From assembly GCA_015065605.1 (NCBI GenBank), contig SVPZ01000025.1, positions 1 to 42,351 on the forward strand: 42,351 nt of DNA. Direction: 5' to 3'. Both the position numbers and the translations under genes were made by a program. Shown here in pieces: positions 34,401-42,307 of the stretch; positions within the stretch are counted from its first letter, which is position 1; each line of letters opens with the position of its first letter. Below the pieces are notes generated by a model. That model was given only the letters and a program-made list of their open reading frames with translations. It did no database searches and was not told the origin of the DNA. The stretch is from Oscillospiraceae bacterium. Its GTDB lineage: Bacteria; Bacillota; Clostridia; Oscillospirales; Acutalibacteraceae.

Positions 34401-35543
34401 GATGCGGCAATAATACCTGCTACTGCACAGAATAACGTGTGGAAAACAGCCAATTTTGTGTTTGACGGAAAGCAGGTAACTGCAGAAAATTGCAGCTCTT
34501 TGTTTGTTAACGTAAAAGGCGGCGATGGTGGCGTTGTTTGGATAGATGACGTTACCGTTAACATTGTACCAAAAGGTCAAACTGCGGTTGTTATTGATAA
34601 CGATGGAAGTAAAGACATTCCTACTGTTTTAATGGGTAAAAAAGGTGCTTCATTTGCAAATAAACTTCCAAAATCGCCAAAAATGGAAAATAAATTCTTT
34701 AAAGGATATTTTGTACTTGGAACAGACAATTCTTATTCAAAACTTGAAGTGGAGAATATGACGTTTGGCGACAAACCGTATACAATATATGCGCGTTTTG
34801 TGAATTTAAAGGTTAGCCAGGGATTCGAAGAAGAATACGTAGAAATTGCTCAAGGTTTTGACGTATCCACCATTTATGACTTTGACTACGAAATTTACGA
34901 TAGTTATGCTGAAGGTAACAGTAAAGATAACGTAACAGAAGGAAAATATTCTTTACACAGAAAAGGTAATTCGTTGTATCTTGAAAACTCTATACTCTTT
35001 ACTAATTCTAATCCCATTGTGGAAAGTGAACGTTATAGGATTTCCTTTGATATTAAGGTGGGCAAACATCTGCATACCGAAGGCGCCGTAAAGATTGTTT
35101 CTTGCAAAAACCCTTATTATGCTTGGGACACTATGGGTGATTATTACGCAGTTGCTCCTATTGCCGATATAGCTGACGGCAACTGGCACAGAGTATCTTA
35201 TGTATTTAATTCGGTAGAAGCATTCCTTAGTATTCAAACACCGGGTTACGTGGAATTATTTATTGATAACGTAACAGTAGAGTTAATTACCGACGATACA
35301 CCGGTATCTACACCTTTCACTTATACCGATTACGTTCAAAGAAGATTGGACGAAAACGGTAAAGAAATTACCAAATCTATTGCAGGATTGGATATTTCCA
35401 CAATTATTGCCACTTCTGCTGAAGAAGTTTCACCGTATTTTGTTTACGGATTAATTGGCAGCGGTGCAGTAGTTGTTATAATAATTGGTGTAGTTGTAAT
35501 TTTACTTATTAAAAAATTCAAAAAGAAAAAGAATAATGCTTAA
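31452..35543 (+). CDS. Large surface protein: five InlB-type repeats plus jelly-roll modules
   Basis: About 1363 residues. A signal peptide (to FAFA) is followed by five units. Each unit starts with a Listeria-Bacteroides (InlB B) repeat, near residues 38, 305, 556, 805 and 1043, ending in GWYTD-type and YA-W strands. Each is followed by a beta-sandwich of about 180 residues resembling a CenC-type carbohydrate-binding module. Modules two and three are close copies (TGIFGCTFKIK, DDDY, YQRA). The C-terminus has one membrane helix and a KKFKKKKNNA tail, not an LPXTG sortase motif. ATG at 31452 after GGAGG. With the GH16 lipoprotein ten bases on, it probably binds a glucan-type polymer at the cell surface. 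Confidence 0.82.
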   Translation: MKKRKTSFIKTVATVCAAVLLFCVLYLPCGFAFAENSESGEVSVTFVDALNNNTVTVKGAEGELLKFPSDPVDQNNKQWFLGWYTDETYTTEYTADKFGNGDITLYAYWKSEIPGLTQDFENYDKDQYEIEVKSGAKQKNNRLYFGDMFSKVSDVTYNNSGYAVKLDWDSTMVKDPDDENTYNAANRHKQSDMKVWLGNGLNNNEHYVATIHYKAEKAGADFRFIMVSASINNIWTGMVAYGDNSANNIKAGSVTGEWQTATVDFTTNFNGKNDYMYFLTKFEENKDMVIYIDHIEIAAFSQPYESVVAVYPNNGEQTIILKGNRGDKIELPKLTNKNGAEFLGYYADENLESEFAKTVFERNAINVYVKWSVPPISFGDYPYDTSVTGIFGCTFKIKNEEKAGYDDDYALHFRFIGDEPYSYKSDGTVDKYVYQRAKEYTNVAKLTTVSQGKTYLITYYYKQISSSSDVTFSIITANSGNVWAPNSIALYDTTSVKVPAGENGEWQKVSVLFETDLKEDISKNNGLYLRAIVSNASMETKCNVLIDRIVIDEVIDDVVIFNGNDEGVATQYVIGKAGQTLEIPTITNGKKEFLGWFTNKECTVLFESTTIPAGITTVYAKWGAAPMAFDNYLFDTSNTGIFGCTFKIKKDKNIGFDDDYVLQFDFEGDKPYSYNADGSVNYYIYQRATQRTNVAKIGTAKSNTLYKLTFNYKQVGSNCDISIFPATGHSSNIWGNGYVEYTSSATTVTAGENESWKNATVYFKTDVLEGNTNGLYFKVNVLKATMETNCNVYIDDVFVEEITDPYVFFELQNGENAVFVSGKAGGNIVTPQVPVSFGKAFKGWFTDKECTIPFDETVFADNTAITVYAGYTNSSVVNYNFENYTIPYKNEVGNLNLRQDSQIVKTDKAYSGNTVIEYDRTREFNTAYSYHAVAYGDEIFNISKDEIYVISVKYNIVKKISANLIISVSTGNYQNFWSNIVDADAAIIPATAQNNVWKTANFVFDGKQVTAENCSSLFVNVKGGDGGVVWIDDVTVNIVPKGQTAVVIDNDGSKDIPTVLMGKKGASFANKLPKSPKMENKFFKGYFVLGTDNSYSKLEVENMTFGDKPYTIYARFVNLKVSQGFEEEYVEIAQGFDVSTIYDFDYEIYDSYAEGNSKDNVTEGKYSLHRKGNSLYLENSILFTNSNPIVESERYRISFDIKVGKHLHTEGAVKIVSCKNPYYAWDTMGDYYAVAPIADIADGNWHRVSYVFNSVEAFLSIQTPGYVELFIDNVTVELITDDTPVSTPFTYTDYVQRRLDENGKEITKSIAGLDISTIIATSAEEVSPYFVYGLIGSGAVVVIIIGVVVILLIKKFKKKKNNA

Positions 35544-35561
35544 GAAAGGAAGGTGTTTGTT

Positions 35562-37445
35562 ATGAAAATCAAAAGAATTACAGTATTAATGATTGTTACT
35601 TTTATGATTTTTGCACTTGTTGGTTGCAGTGCGGCAGCGCCTATTCCTTACGGCATTAATGAAGAAGGCTATTTTAATTATGCTATAATACGTAGCGAAG
35701 AAAGCAAGAATACGGAGATGCAGGAAGCTTTAAAAACTCTGCGTAATACTATTAAGGATAGCTTGAAGTGCAAAGTTTTAAATATGATTGATACTGCCCG
35801 AGAAGATACAGATAATAACTTGGAAATTCTTTTGGGCAATACTAACCGTCCCGAATCGGCACAAGCACTTAAAATGCTTACTGATAACCGTGTAAATTAC
35901 GTTATGGACTTTATTGTAGTGGTTATCGGTGATAAAATTTGTATTCAGGCAGCAAGCAACGCTATAGTTGCCGATGCTACAATGTGGTTTGCACAAACGT
36001 TTTGTACAAATGCAGAAAGCTGGGCTAAACTTAACAGTGAATACTGCTTTATATACGAGCATAAGTACGATGAAACCATTTCCACTGTAAATAAAAACAA
36101 TTTAGGTAACTATTCTATAGTTATGCCCCGCCAAATTACCTACCTTGTGGGTATGAATGCTGAAAAAATTGCAGACCATCACAAGCTAAACGGTTATAAT
36201 ATGGATATTTTTGAAGATATTGATGCCGAGCTTACTTATGAAATTTTAATAGGCGACTGTAACCGAGAAGCTTCCAAAGCCGTAAAGGTTGAAGGCGATA
36301 ATTACGTTATAAAGGTAGTTGGCAATAAAGTTATTATAAAAGGCGGAAGCGACCTTGCTACCTGGAAAGCTACTCAATTCTTCTATGAAGAAATTACCCA
36401 AGCCGACCGTACTAAACGAGGATTTAATTGGTCTGACGGTTATACCATAAACGGAAAATACGATGCGGCAGAAGAAAATGCCTATACTCTTAACTGGTAT
36501 GATGAATTTGAAGGCAGTGAAATCGACCGCAACAAATGGGGCGATTACAAAACAGAGTCAACCGAGGGATTTTGGGAGGCTTCTTGTTTGGGCGGTACCT
36601 GTTACTGGCAGGATATGGACGGAAATACCTATAAGGGTAAAAAAGGCGGATATAAAGAAAGACAGCTCTTATATCAAAGTGACGGAAATCTCCATTTGGG
36701 AACTACTATAATCAGTGACGTTGACTTTATGGGAAGCCAGATTTCGTCCTATTGGACAATGTCTTTCCGTTACGGACTAATGGAAATAAGGGCAGATTTG
36801 GGCGGAACACCCGCTGCTACTTCTCTTTGGTTTAATGGTGCTACTACCGGTTCCACAGCTTTTGAAGAACGTTTCGGTCAGCAGCATAGAGTTGCTATGA
36901 CCGAAGTGGATATTCTGGAAAACTTTGGTTATGACCATTATTATGCATCTTGTATTCATAAATGGTGGACCAACTACGATTCTACCGGACGTGTAAACGG
37001 TTCGGGACATAAATCTATGGACGGTGATGCACTTTACGGCCCCAATAGCGTAAATAGTAAAAAATTAACGTATAACACCGAAAAATACGGTGATATGCTT
37101 ACCAGCGATTACAGACTTTTCAGTATGTACTGGGATGAATATGGTATTACTTTCGCTTTTGACGGCAGAAAATACTGTCATTATGATTTTGCCGATAATC
37201 AGTCTGTAAGTACACATTGTCTTATGAACTATATCATTATGCGTTGCAGAATGGGTGGATCTACTTACGGTGTTACCTATGATAAATCTGAACATACTGA
37301 ATTTGAAGAAACTTTAGTTGATTACGTAAGAGTATACCAGTCTACAAAAGATAACTGCCAAATGATTACCGCCTGGCCACAGCATCAGGAAAGCGGCACT
37401 TCGAAAATTTTCTATCCCGAACACGATAACGGCAACACTTATTAA
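35562..37445 (+). CDS. GH16-family lipoprotein (glucanase/galactanase type)
   Basis: About 627 residues. The lipoprotein signal ends at ALVGC (Cys22). Two alpha/beta domains of a GH20b/GH67N-like type (about 30-300) share ILLGN/ILIGD and an AxxWFAQTF/ATQFFYEE ending. The C-terminal GH16 domain (about 310-610) has the catalytic motif E448-V-D450-I-L-E453, intact for retaining cleavage. GH16 enzymes cut beta-1,3/1,4-glucans or galactans; the exact substrate is not clear. SD AAAGGAAGG; ATG at 35562 is preferred over a GTG at 35553. It is co-transcribed with the large binding protein. Confidence 0.88.
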   Translation: MKIKRITVLMIVTFMIFALVGCSAAAPIPYGINEEGYFNYAIIRSEESKNTEMQEALKTLRNTIKDSLKCKVLNMIDTAREDTDNNLEILLGNTNRPESAQALKMLTDNRVNYVMDFIVVVIGDKICIQAASNAIVADATMWFAQTFCTNAESWAKLNSEYCFIYEHKYDETISTVNKNNLGNYSIVMPRQITYLVGMNAEKIADHHKLNGYNMDIFEDIDAELTYEILIGDCNREASKAVKVEGDNYVIKVVGNKVIIKGGSDLATWKATQFFYEEITQADRTKRGFNWSDGYTINGKYDAAEENAYTLNWYDEFEGSEIDRNKWGDYKTESTEGFWEASCLGGTCYWQDMDGNTYKGKKGGYKERQLLYQSDGNLHLGTTIISDVDFMGSQISSYWTMSFRYGLMEIRADLGGTPAATSLWFNGATTGSTAFEERFGQQHRVAMTEVDILENFGYDHYYASCIHKWWTNYDSTGRVNGSGHKSMDGDALYGPNSVNSKKLTYNTEKYGDMLTSDYRLFSMYWDEYGITFAFDGRKYCHYDFADNQSVSTHCLMNYIIMRCRMGGSTYGVTYDKSEHTEFEETLVDYVRVYQSTKDNCQMITAWPQHQESGTSKIFYPEHDNGNTY

Positions 37446-37451
37446 AGCAAC

Positions 37452-37485
37452 AAAAAACAGGTTGATTATTCAACCTGTTTTTTTA
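37452..37485. terminator. Bidirectional terminator between GH16 and NUDIX genes
   Basis: AAAAAACAGGTTGA and TCAACCTGTTTTTT arms with loop TTAT; usable by both convergent genes. Confidence 0.9.
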
Positions 37486-37488
37486 TAA

Positions 37489-38034
37489 CTAAAATTTACC
37501 GCTGTCTATAAGAAGTTTTATTTTCAGTATTGCCGCCTGTGTTTTAGCGTCTTTGATTTCGCCGCTCAGTATCATTTCTACTGCTTTTTCTAAAGGTACT
37601 TTTTCTACCTCTAAAAATTCGTCTTCGTCGGGGTTAAGCTTGCCAAACTCCAGTCCCTTGGCACCGTACATCCATATTATTTCTCCGCAATATCCGGGGG
37701 AAGGATAAAGTTCGCCTAAATCGATATATTCTTTAGCCGTAGCGCCCGTTTCTTCTTTAAGTTCGCGTTTACCCGTGGTAAAGGGTTCTTCACCAATATC
37801 CTTTTTTCCTGCGGGAATTTCCAAAACAACCTCGCTATAGGGATAACGGTACTGTTTTACCATTAAAACCTCGTTTTTATCGGTAAGGGGCACAACGCAA
37901 ACACCGCCCGGGTGGGTGATATATTCTCGGGATGCCTTATTTCCGTCGGGAAGAAGAGCAACGTCTTTTTTTACGGTGATTATTCTGCCTTTAAATACAG
38001 TTTCGCTTGTTAGTGTTTTTTCTTCTAAATTCAT
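37489..38034 (-). CDS. NUDIX hydrolase, ADP-ribose pyrophosphatase-like
   Basis: 181 residues, full length. The N-terminal beta domain begins EKTLTSETVFKGRIITVKKD. HPGGVCVVPL precedes the NUDIX box (G-x5-E-x7-REL-K-EE-T-G). It should hydrolyse ADP-ribose or similar nucleoside diphosphate sugars with Mg2+. SD GAAAGGAA and its own promoter. Its 3' part is nearly identical to the truncated copy at 30801-31250 in the same orientation, so this copy is the functional one. Confidence 0.92.
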   Translation of the reverse strand: MNLEEKTLTSETVFKGRIITVKKDVALLPDGNKASREYITHPGGVCVVPLTDKNEVLMVKQYRYPYSEVVLEIPAGKKDIGEEPFTTGKRELKEETGATAKEYIDLGELYPSPGYCGEIIWMYGAKGLEFGKLNPDEDEFLEVEKVPLEKAVEMILSGEIKDAKTQAAILKIKLLIDSGKF

Positions 38035-38064
38035 AAATCGGTTCCTTTCGTGTTTTATATTAAA

Positions 38065-38093
38065 AATATACCAAAATTAATTTGATTAATCAA
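38065..38093 (-). promoter_or_regulatory. Promoter of the intact NUDIX gene
   Basis: On the minus strand TTGATT (38088-38093) and TATATT (38065-38070) are 17 bp apart. The truncated copy has no equivalent. Confidence 0.7.
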
Positions 38094-38131
38094 GGAATAA
38101 TAAAAAATATCTTTATTTATTAATAAAATTA

Positions 38132-38140
38132 TGGTATAAT
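38132..38140 (+). promoter_or_regulatory. Extended -10 promoter of the FprA gene
   Basis: TGGTATAAT (38132-38140) has the TGn extension; the -35 (TTTATT at 38112-38117) is weak. Confidence 0.6.
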
Positions 38141-38167
38141 TTATAAAAAATTAATAGGAGAAGGAAA

Positions 38168-39316
38168 ATGAAAATCAAAGATAATATATATTACGTTGGC
38201 GTAAACGACAAAGAAATAGATTTGTTTGAGGGACAGTATATCGTTCCGAACGGTATGGCTTACAATTCTTACGTTTTAATGGATGACAAAATTGCGGTTA
38301 TGGATTCTGTTGACGGCAGATTCGGAAACGCGTGGATAGAAAATATAAAAAATACTTTGGGCGATAAAACACCCGACTATATAATTGTTCAACATATGGA
38401 GCCCGACCATTCATCAAGCCTTATGCTTTTTGCTAAGACTTATAAAAATGCTACTTTTGTTGCATCAAGCAAAGCCTTTACCATGATGAAAAATTTTTAC
38501 GGCAACGATTTTGCTGACAGACGAATAGTTGTGAAGGATGGGGATACACTAAATCTCGGTAGCCTTACCCTTAACTTTGTTGCCGCTCCAATGGTACATT
38601 GGCCTGAGGTTATGATGACCTATGAAAGCGCCACCAAAACTCTTTTTTCTGCCGACGGCTTCGGAAAATTCGGCGCGCTTGACGCTGACGAGGACTGGGC
38701 TTGCGAAGCAAGAAGATATTATTTCGGTATTGTAGGCAAATACGGTATTCAGGTGCAAATGGTGCTTAAAAGGGTTGCTGATATTGAAATTGAAACCATC
38801 TGCCCCTTGCACGGACCTATTTTAAGTGAAAATTTAGGCTATTATCTTGACCTTTATAACACTTGGTCTTCTTATGGAACCGAAAGCGAAGGCGTAGTTA
38901 TTGCCTATACCTCGGTTTACGGAAATACTAAAAAAGCGGTTGAACTTTTAGCAGAAGAACTTAAATTAAACGGTCACGAAAAGGTGGTTGTCAACGACCT
39001 TGCCAGAAGTGATATGGCAGAATGTGTTGAGGATGCCTTCCGTTACGGTAAAATTGTTCTTGCTACCACTACCTATAATAATGACATTTTCCCCTTTATG
39101 AAGGAATTTATAAATCATTTGACCGAACGTAATTTCCAAAATAAAAAAATCGGTATTATTGAAAACGGCACTTGGGGACCCAATGCTTCAAGAGTTATGA
39201 AGGGAATGCTTGAAAATTGCAAAAACCTTACCTTCTGCGAAAACGAAGTTAAGATTTTATCGGCTGTTAACGAAGAAAATATAAACGCTATAAAAGCTCT
39301 TGCAAAAGAACTTTAA
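38168..39316 (+). CDS. FprA-type A flavoprotein (flavodiiron protein)
   Basis: A 382-residue cytoplasmic enzyme. The metallo-beta-lactamase-like diiron domain (1-250) has H-x-E-x-D-H in VQHMEPDHSS, MVHWPE, FSADGFGKF and CPLHGPI. The flavodoxin domain (250-382) has AYTSVYGNTKKA for FMN. It reduces O2 to water, or NO to N2O, protecting an anaerobe. It carries no fused rubredoxin; a rubredoxin gene follows 23 bp downstream and should be the electron donor. Confidence 0.95.
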   Translation: MKIKDNIYYVGVNDKEIDLFEGQYIVPNGMAYNSYVLMDDKIAVMDSVDGRFGNAWIENIKNTLGDKTPDYIIVQHMEPDHSSSLMLFAKTYKNATFVASSKAFTMMKNFYGNDFADRRIVVKDGDTLNLGSLTLNFVAAPMVHWPEVMMTYESATKTLFSADGFGKFGALDADEDWACEARRYYFGIVGKYGIQVQMVLKRVADIEIETICPLHGPILSENLGYYLDLYNTWSSYGTESEGVVIAYTSVYGNTKKAVELLAEELKLNGHEKVVVNDLARSDMAECVEDAFRYGKIVLATTTYNNDIFPFMKEFINHLTERNFQNKKIGIIENGTWGPNASRVMKGMLENCKNLTFCENEVKILSAVNEENINAIKALAKEL

Positions 39317-39339
39317 TATATTTATAAGGAGTAATTTTA

Positions 39340-39498
39340 ATGAAATACGTATGCGATGCTTGCGGTTGGATTTACGACGAGGAAAAGGGCGATGCTGATT
39401 TAGGTATTGAGCCCGGCACCAAATTTAAGGATTTACCCGAAGACTTTGAATGTCCTCTCTGCGGTGTAGGTAAGGATATGTTCATCGCACAAGAATAA
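39340..39498 (+). CDS. Rubredoxin
   Basis: A 52-residue gene, short but clear. Four iron ligands C5, C8, C38 and C41 (VCDACG, CPLCG) and the family core [30 protein letters not shown]. It passes electrons from NAD(P)H:rubredoxin reductase to the FprA protein just upstream. Confidence 0.97.
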   Translation: MKYVCDACGWIYDEEKGDADLGIEPGTKFKDLPEDFECPLCGVGKDMFIAQE

Positions 39499-39502
39499 AA
39501 CA

Positions 39503-39535
39503 AAAAACTCGTTCAGTCAACCTGAACGAGTTTTT
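39503..39535. terminator. Terminator after rubredoxin, shared with the Dabb gene
   Basis: AAAAACTCGTTCAG and CTGAACGAGTTTTT arms with loop TCAAC; symmetric. Confidence 0.9.
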
Positions 39536-39548
39536 GACTTTTCACTGA

Positions 39549-39848
39549 TTAAATTTCAAAATCAAGACAGCTTCTTGTGGCTGTAAAGGGACGAACGAAG
39601 GTATCGGCTACAAAAACGTGTTCGGGATGAACTGCATAGCCTTTTAATGCCGCTTCACTTACAAAGGAAGAGTCGAGCATTAAATCTGCATTTGAGGAAG
39701 CAAGACCGTCGGTATATACTTTAATTTCGGTAAGTCCGTCGATTTTGCCCATAAGTCCTTCAAGATTTTCCTTAATATTCTTTTTAATTTTTGCTTTTTC
39801 AGTTTCTTCGCACTCTTTAAGAGTCCATAAAATAATATGTTTTATCAT
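39549..39848 (-). CDS. Dabb (stress-responsive A/B barrel) protein
   Basis: About 99 residues with the dimeric alpha/beta-barrel pattern: MIKHIILWTLK at the start, LTEIKVYTDGL mid-protein and a late HPEHVFVADTFVRPF. These small ferredoxin-like proteins occur in stress response or as unusual cyclases/decarboxylases; no specific reaction is inferred. ATG at 39848 after GAGGTG; the GTG three codons upstream lies inside that SD. Confidence 0.88.
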   Translation of the reverse strand: MIKHIILWTLKECEETEKAKIKKNIKENLEGLMGKIDGLTEIKVYTDGLASSNADLMLDSSFVSEAALKGYAVHPEHVFVADTFVRPFTATRSCLDFEI

Positions 39849-39866
39849 ATTTATCACCTCGTAAAA

Positions 39867-39894
39867 AGTATAACATATTTAATAAAAAATGCAA
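39867..39894 (-). promoter_or_regulatory. Promoter of the Dabb gene
   Basis: On the minus strand TTGCAT (39889-39894) and TATACT (39867-39872) are 16 bp apart. Confidence 0.65.
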
Positions 39895-39948
39895 AGACTA
39901 TATTTTGAGATTTGTTAATATTTTTTTTAATTTTTTTGATAAAAAATA

Positions 39949-39977
39949 TTGAAAAATTATACTCAATTTAGTATAAT
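39949..39977 (+). promoter_or_regulatory. Promoter of the CofE-like/GuaA unit
   Basis: TTGAAA (39949-39954) and TATAAT (39972-39977) are 17 bp apart. The leader after it can fold as GGG-AGGTA/TACCT-CCC (about 39990-40015) before the SD. Confidence 0.8.
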
Positions 39978-40036
39978 AAATTGTTGTAAAGGGCAAGGTA
40001 TAGAAATCTACCTCCCAACCGGAAAGGAAAATTTTT

Positions 40037-41239
40037 ATGAACACAAAAGAACGCAGAGTGGGTACAGTTTCCCGCGGTATTCGTTGTCCGATTATAAGAG
40101 AGGGCGACGATCTTGCAAAAATAGTTGCAGACAGCGTACTTGAAGCAGCAGAATTTGAAGGCTTTGAACTCAGAGATCGCGACGTAATTTCTATGACTGA
40201 ATCTATAGTTGCTCGTTCTCAGGGTAACTATGCAGACGTAAACGATATTGCGGCTGATATCAAGGCTAAATTCGGGGATGAAACCGTTGGTGTTATTTTC
40301 CCAATACTTTCCCGTAACCGTTTTTCCATTTGCCTTAAGGGTATTGCAAGAGGAGCAAAGAAAATTGTTCTTATGCTTAGTTACCCTTCTGATGAAGTTG
40401 GTAACTCCCTTGCTACCTATGACCTTATTGATGCCGCAGGAATTAATCCTTATTCCGACGTTTTGTCGCTTGAGCGCTATCGCGAAGTTTTCGGCGTACA
40501 AAAACTTGAATTTACCGGCGTTGACTACGTTCAGTATTACGGCGATTTAATTAAGGCAGAAGGCTGTGAGGTTGAAATTATCTTCGCTAATCAGCCCAAG
40601 GCAATTCTTGATTATACTAAATACGTTCTTACCTGCGATATCCATACCAGAGTAAGAACCAAGAGAATCTTAAAAGAAGGCGGAGCAGTTAAGGTGTTCG
40701 GTCTTGACGAAATTCTCAATGCACCCGTTAACGGTAGCGGTTGCAATGAAAAGTACGGTCTTCTCGGTTCTAATAAATCTACCGAAGAAAAGATTAAACT
40801 TTTCCCGAGAGAATGTAAAGATTTGGTTCTCGACGTACAAAAACGCATTAAGGATGCAACAGGCAAAAACGTAGAGGTTATGGTTTACGGCGACGGCGCA
40901 TTTAAGGATCCTCAGGGTAAAATCTGGGAACTTGCCGACCCCGTTGTATCTCCTGCATTTACCGACGGCCTTATCGGTACTCCCAATGAATTAAAACTTA
41001 AATATCTTGCAGATAACGATTTTAAGGATTTATCAGGACAGGCTCTTAAGGATGCTATCAGCGAAAGTATCCGTAAGAAAGACGGCAGCAGCCTTGTAGG
41101 TAATATGGCAGCTCAGGGTACTACACCTCGTCAGCTTACCGACCTTATAGGCTCCCTTTGCGACCTTACCAGTGGTTCGGGCGATAAGGGTACTCCCGTA
41201 GTTCTCGTTCAGGGCTATTTTGATAACTATACCAACTAA
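40037..41239 (+). CDS. CofE-like (F420-0:L-glutamate ligase family) protein
   Basis: 400 residues, longer than archaeal CofE (about 250). Recognisable family parts are an N-terminal strand region, DVISMTESIVARSQGNY with an acidic metal site, an NRFSICLKGIARGAKKIV block and a C-terminal GDGAFKDPQGKIWELADPVVSPAFTD. In CofE this fold adds glutamate to F420-0 using GTP. Most Clostridia do not make F420, so another gamma-glutamyl or amide ligase reaction is likely. SD AAAGGAAAA. It lies 12 bp before the GuaA-like gene. Confidence 0.85.
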   Translation: MNTKERRVGTVSRGIRCPIIREGDDLAKIVADSVLEAAEFEGFELRDRDVISMTESIVARSQGNYADVNDIAADIKAKFGDETVGVIFPILSRNRFSICLKGIARGAKKIVLMLSYPSDEVGNSLATYDLIDAAGINPYSDVLSLERYREVFGVQKLEFTGVDYVQYYGDLIKAEGCEVEIIFANQPKAILDYTKYVLTCDIHTRVRTKRILKEGGAVKVFGLDEILNAPVNGSGCNEKYGLLGSNKSTEEKIKLFPRECKDLVLDVQKRIKDATGKNVEVMVYGDGAFKDPQGKIWELADPVVSPAFTDGLIGTPNELKLKYLADNDFKDLSGQALKDAISESIRKKDGSSLVGNMAAQGTTPRQLTDLIGSLCDLTSGSGDKGTPVVLVQGYFDNYTN

Positions 41240-41251
41240 AGGGTGATATAT

Positions 41252-42253
41252 ATGGAAACTTGTTTAAGACCCGAAAATATGGCTCGTATCACTAATTTTG
41301 AACTTGCCAATGCATTTATTGAAGAACAGATTAAAGAGGTTCGCGCTCAGGTAGGCGATAAAAAGGTGCTTCTCGCTCTTTCCGGCGGCGTTGACTCTTC
41401 CGTTGTTGCCGCGCTTCTTATTAAGGCTATCGGCAAACAACTGGTATGTGTTCACGTTAACCACGGCCTTATGCGTAAGGACGAAAGCGAAAACGTTATA
41501 AAAATCTTCAGAGAAGAACTTGATGCTAACCTTATTTACGTTGATGCTACCGACCGCTTCTTAGATTTACTTGCAGGCGTTAGTGAACCCGAAAAGAAAA
41601 GAAAAATTATCGGCGCAGAGTTTATTAACGTATTTGCTGATGAAGCAAGAAAACTTGAAGGTATTGAATATCTTGCGCAGGGTACTATTTACCCCGATAT
41701 TTTAGAAAGCGTTAAACAGGCAGAAGGTAAAAAGGCTGTTAAGTCCCACCATAACGTTGGCGGACTTCCCGAAGACCTTAACTTTAGCCTCGTTGAACCT
41801 ATTAAACTTCTTTTTAAAGACGAAGTAAGAGTTGTTGGTGAAGCATTAGGTCTTCCTCATGCAATGGTTTACCGTCAGCCGTTCCCCGGCCCCGGTCTTG
41901 GCGTTAGATGTCTTGGCGCAATTACCCGTGACAGACTCCATGCTTTAAGAGAAGCAGACGCAATTTTAAGAGAAGAATTCGATAAATGCGGCCTTGCTGA
42001 AAAGGTATGGCAGTATTTCGTTGTTATTCCCGATATTAAAAGCGTTGGCGTAAAGGATGAAAGCCGTTATGAAGGATGGCCCGCAATTATCCGCGCCGTA
42101 AATACCAAAGACGCAATGAGCGCTACTATCGAAGAAATTCCCTATAGCGTTCTCCATAAAATCACCGCCCGTATCACAAGCGAAGTGGACGGTATCAACC
42201 GCGTACTTATGGACCTCACCCCCAAACCCGTCGGCACTATAGAGTGGGAATAG
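41252..42253 (+). CDS. guaA: GMP synthase ATP-pyrophosphatase subunit (GuaA C-terminal type)
   Basis: About 333 residues covering only the synthetase part of GuaA: PP-loop LSGGVDSSV, then HVNHGLMRKDES, YLAQGTIYPDI, QPFPGPGLG and a C-terminal PKPVGTIEWE. The 190-residue glutamine amidotransferase domain of standard bacterial GuaA is missing, and no separate glutaminase gene is next to it here. This matches the two-subunit type known in archaea; ammonia could come from free NH3 or a subunit elsewhere. The ATG at 41252 follows GGGTGA. A terminator ends the unit. Confidence 0.93.
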   Translation: METCLRPENMARITNFELANAFIEEQIKEVRAQVGDKKVLLALSGGVDSSVVAALLIKAIGKQLVCVHVNHGLMRKDESENVIKIFREELDANLIYVDATDRFLDLLAGVSEPEKKRKIIGAEFINVFADEARKLEGIEYLAQGTIYPDILESVKQAEGKKAVKSHHNVGGLPEDLNFSLVEPIKLLFKDEVRVVGEALGLPHAMVYRQPFPGPGLGVRCLGAITRDRLHALREADAILREEFDKCGLAEKVWQYFVVIPDIKSVGVKDESRYEGWPAIIRAVNTKDAMSATIEEIPYSVLHKITARITSEVDGINRVLMDLTPKPVGTIEWE

Positions 42254-42262
42254 TAGTCACTA

Positions 42263-42307
42263 CCCCGAAAACCCTTATTTTACAAGGGTTTTCGGGTTTC
42301 TTTTTTT
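42263..42307 (+). terminator. Terminator of the CofE-like/GuaA unit
   Basis: CCCGAAAACCCTT and AAGGGTTTTCGGG arms with loop ATTTTAC, then TTTC and T7. The last 44 bases of the window hold three GTACA/GTACACG repeats and no gene. Confidence 0.92.

Noticed and set aside
39990-40015. Leader hairpin before the CofE-like gene as a riboswitch
   Set aside because: It is short, and no known riboswitch core (preQ1, purine, ZTP, fluoride, THF) could be matched. It is noted only with the promoter.
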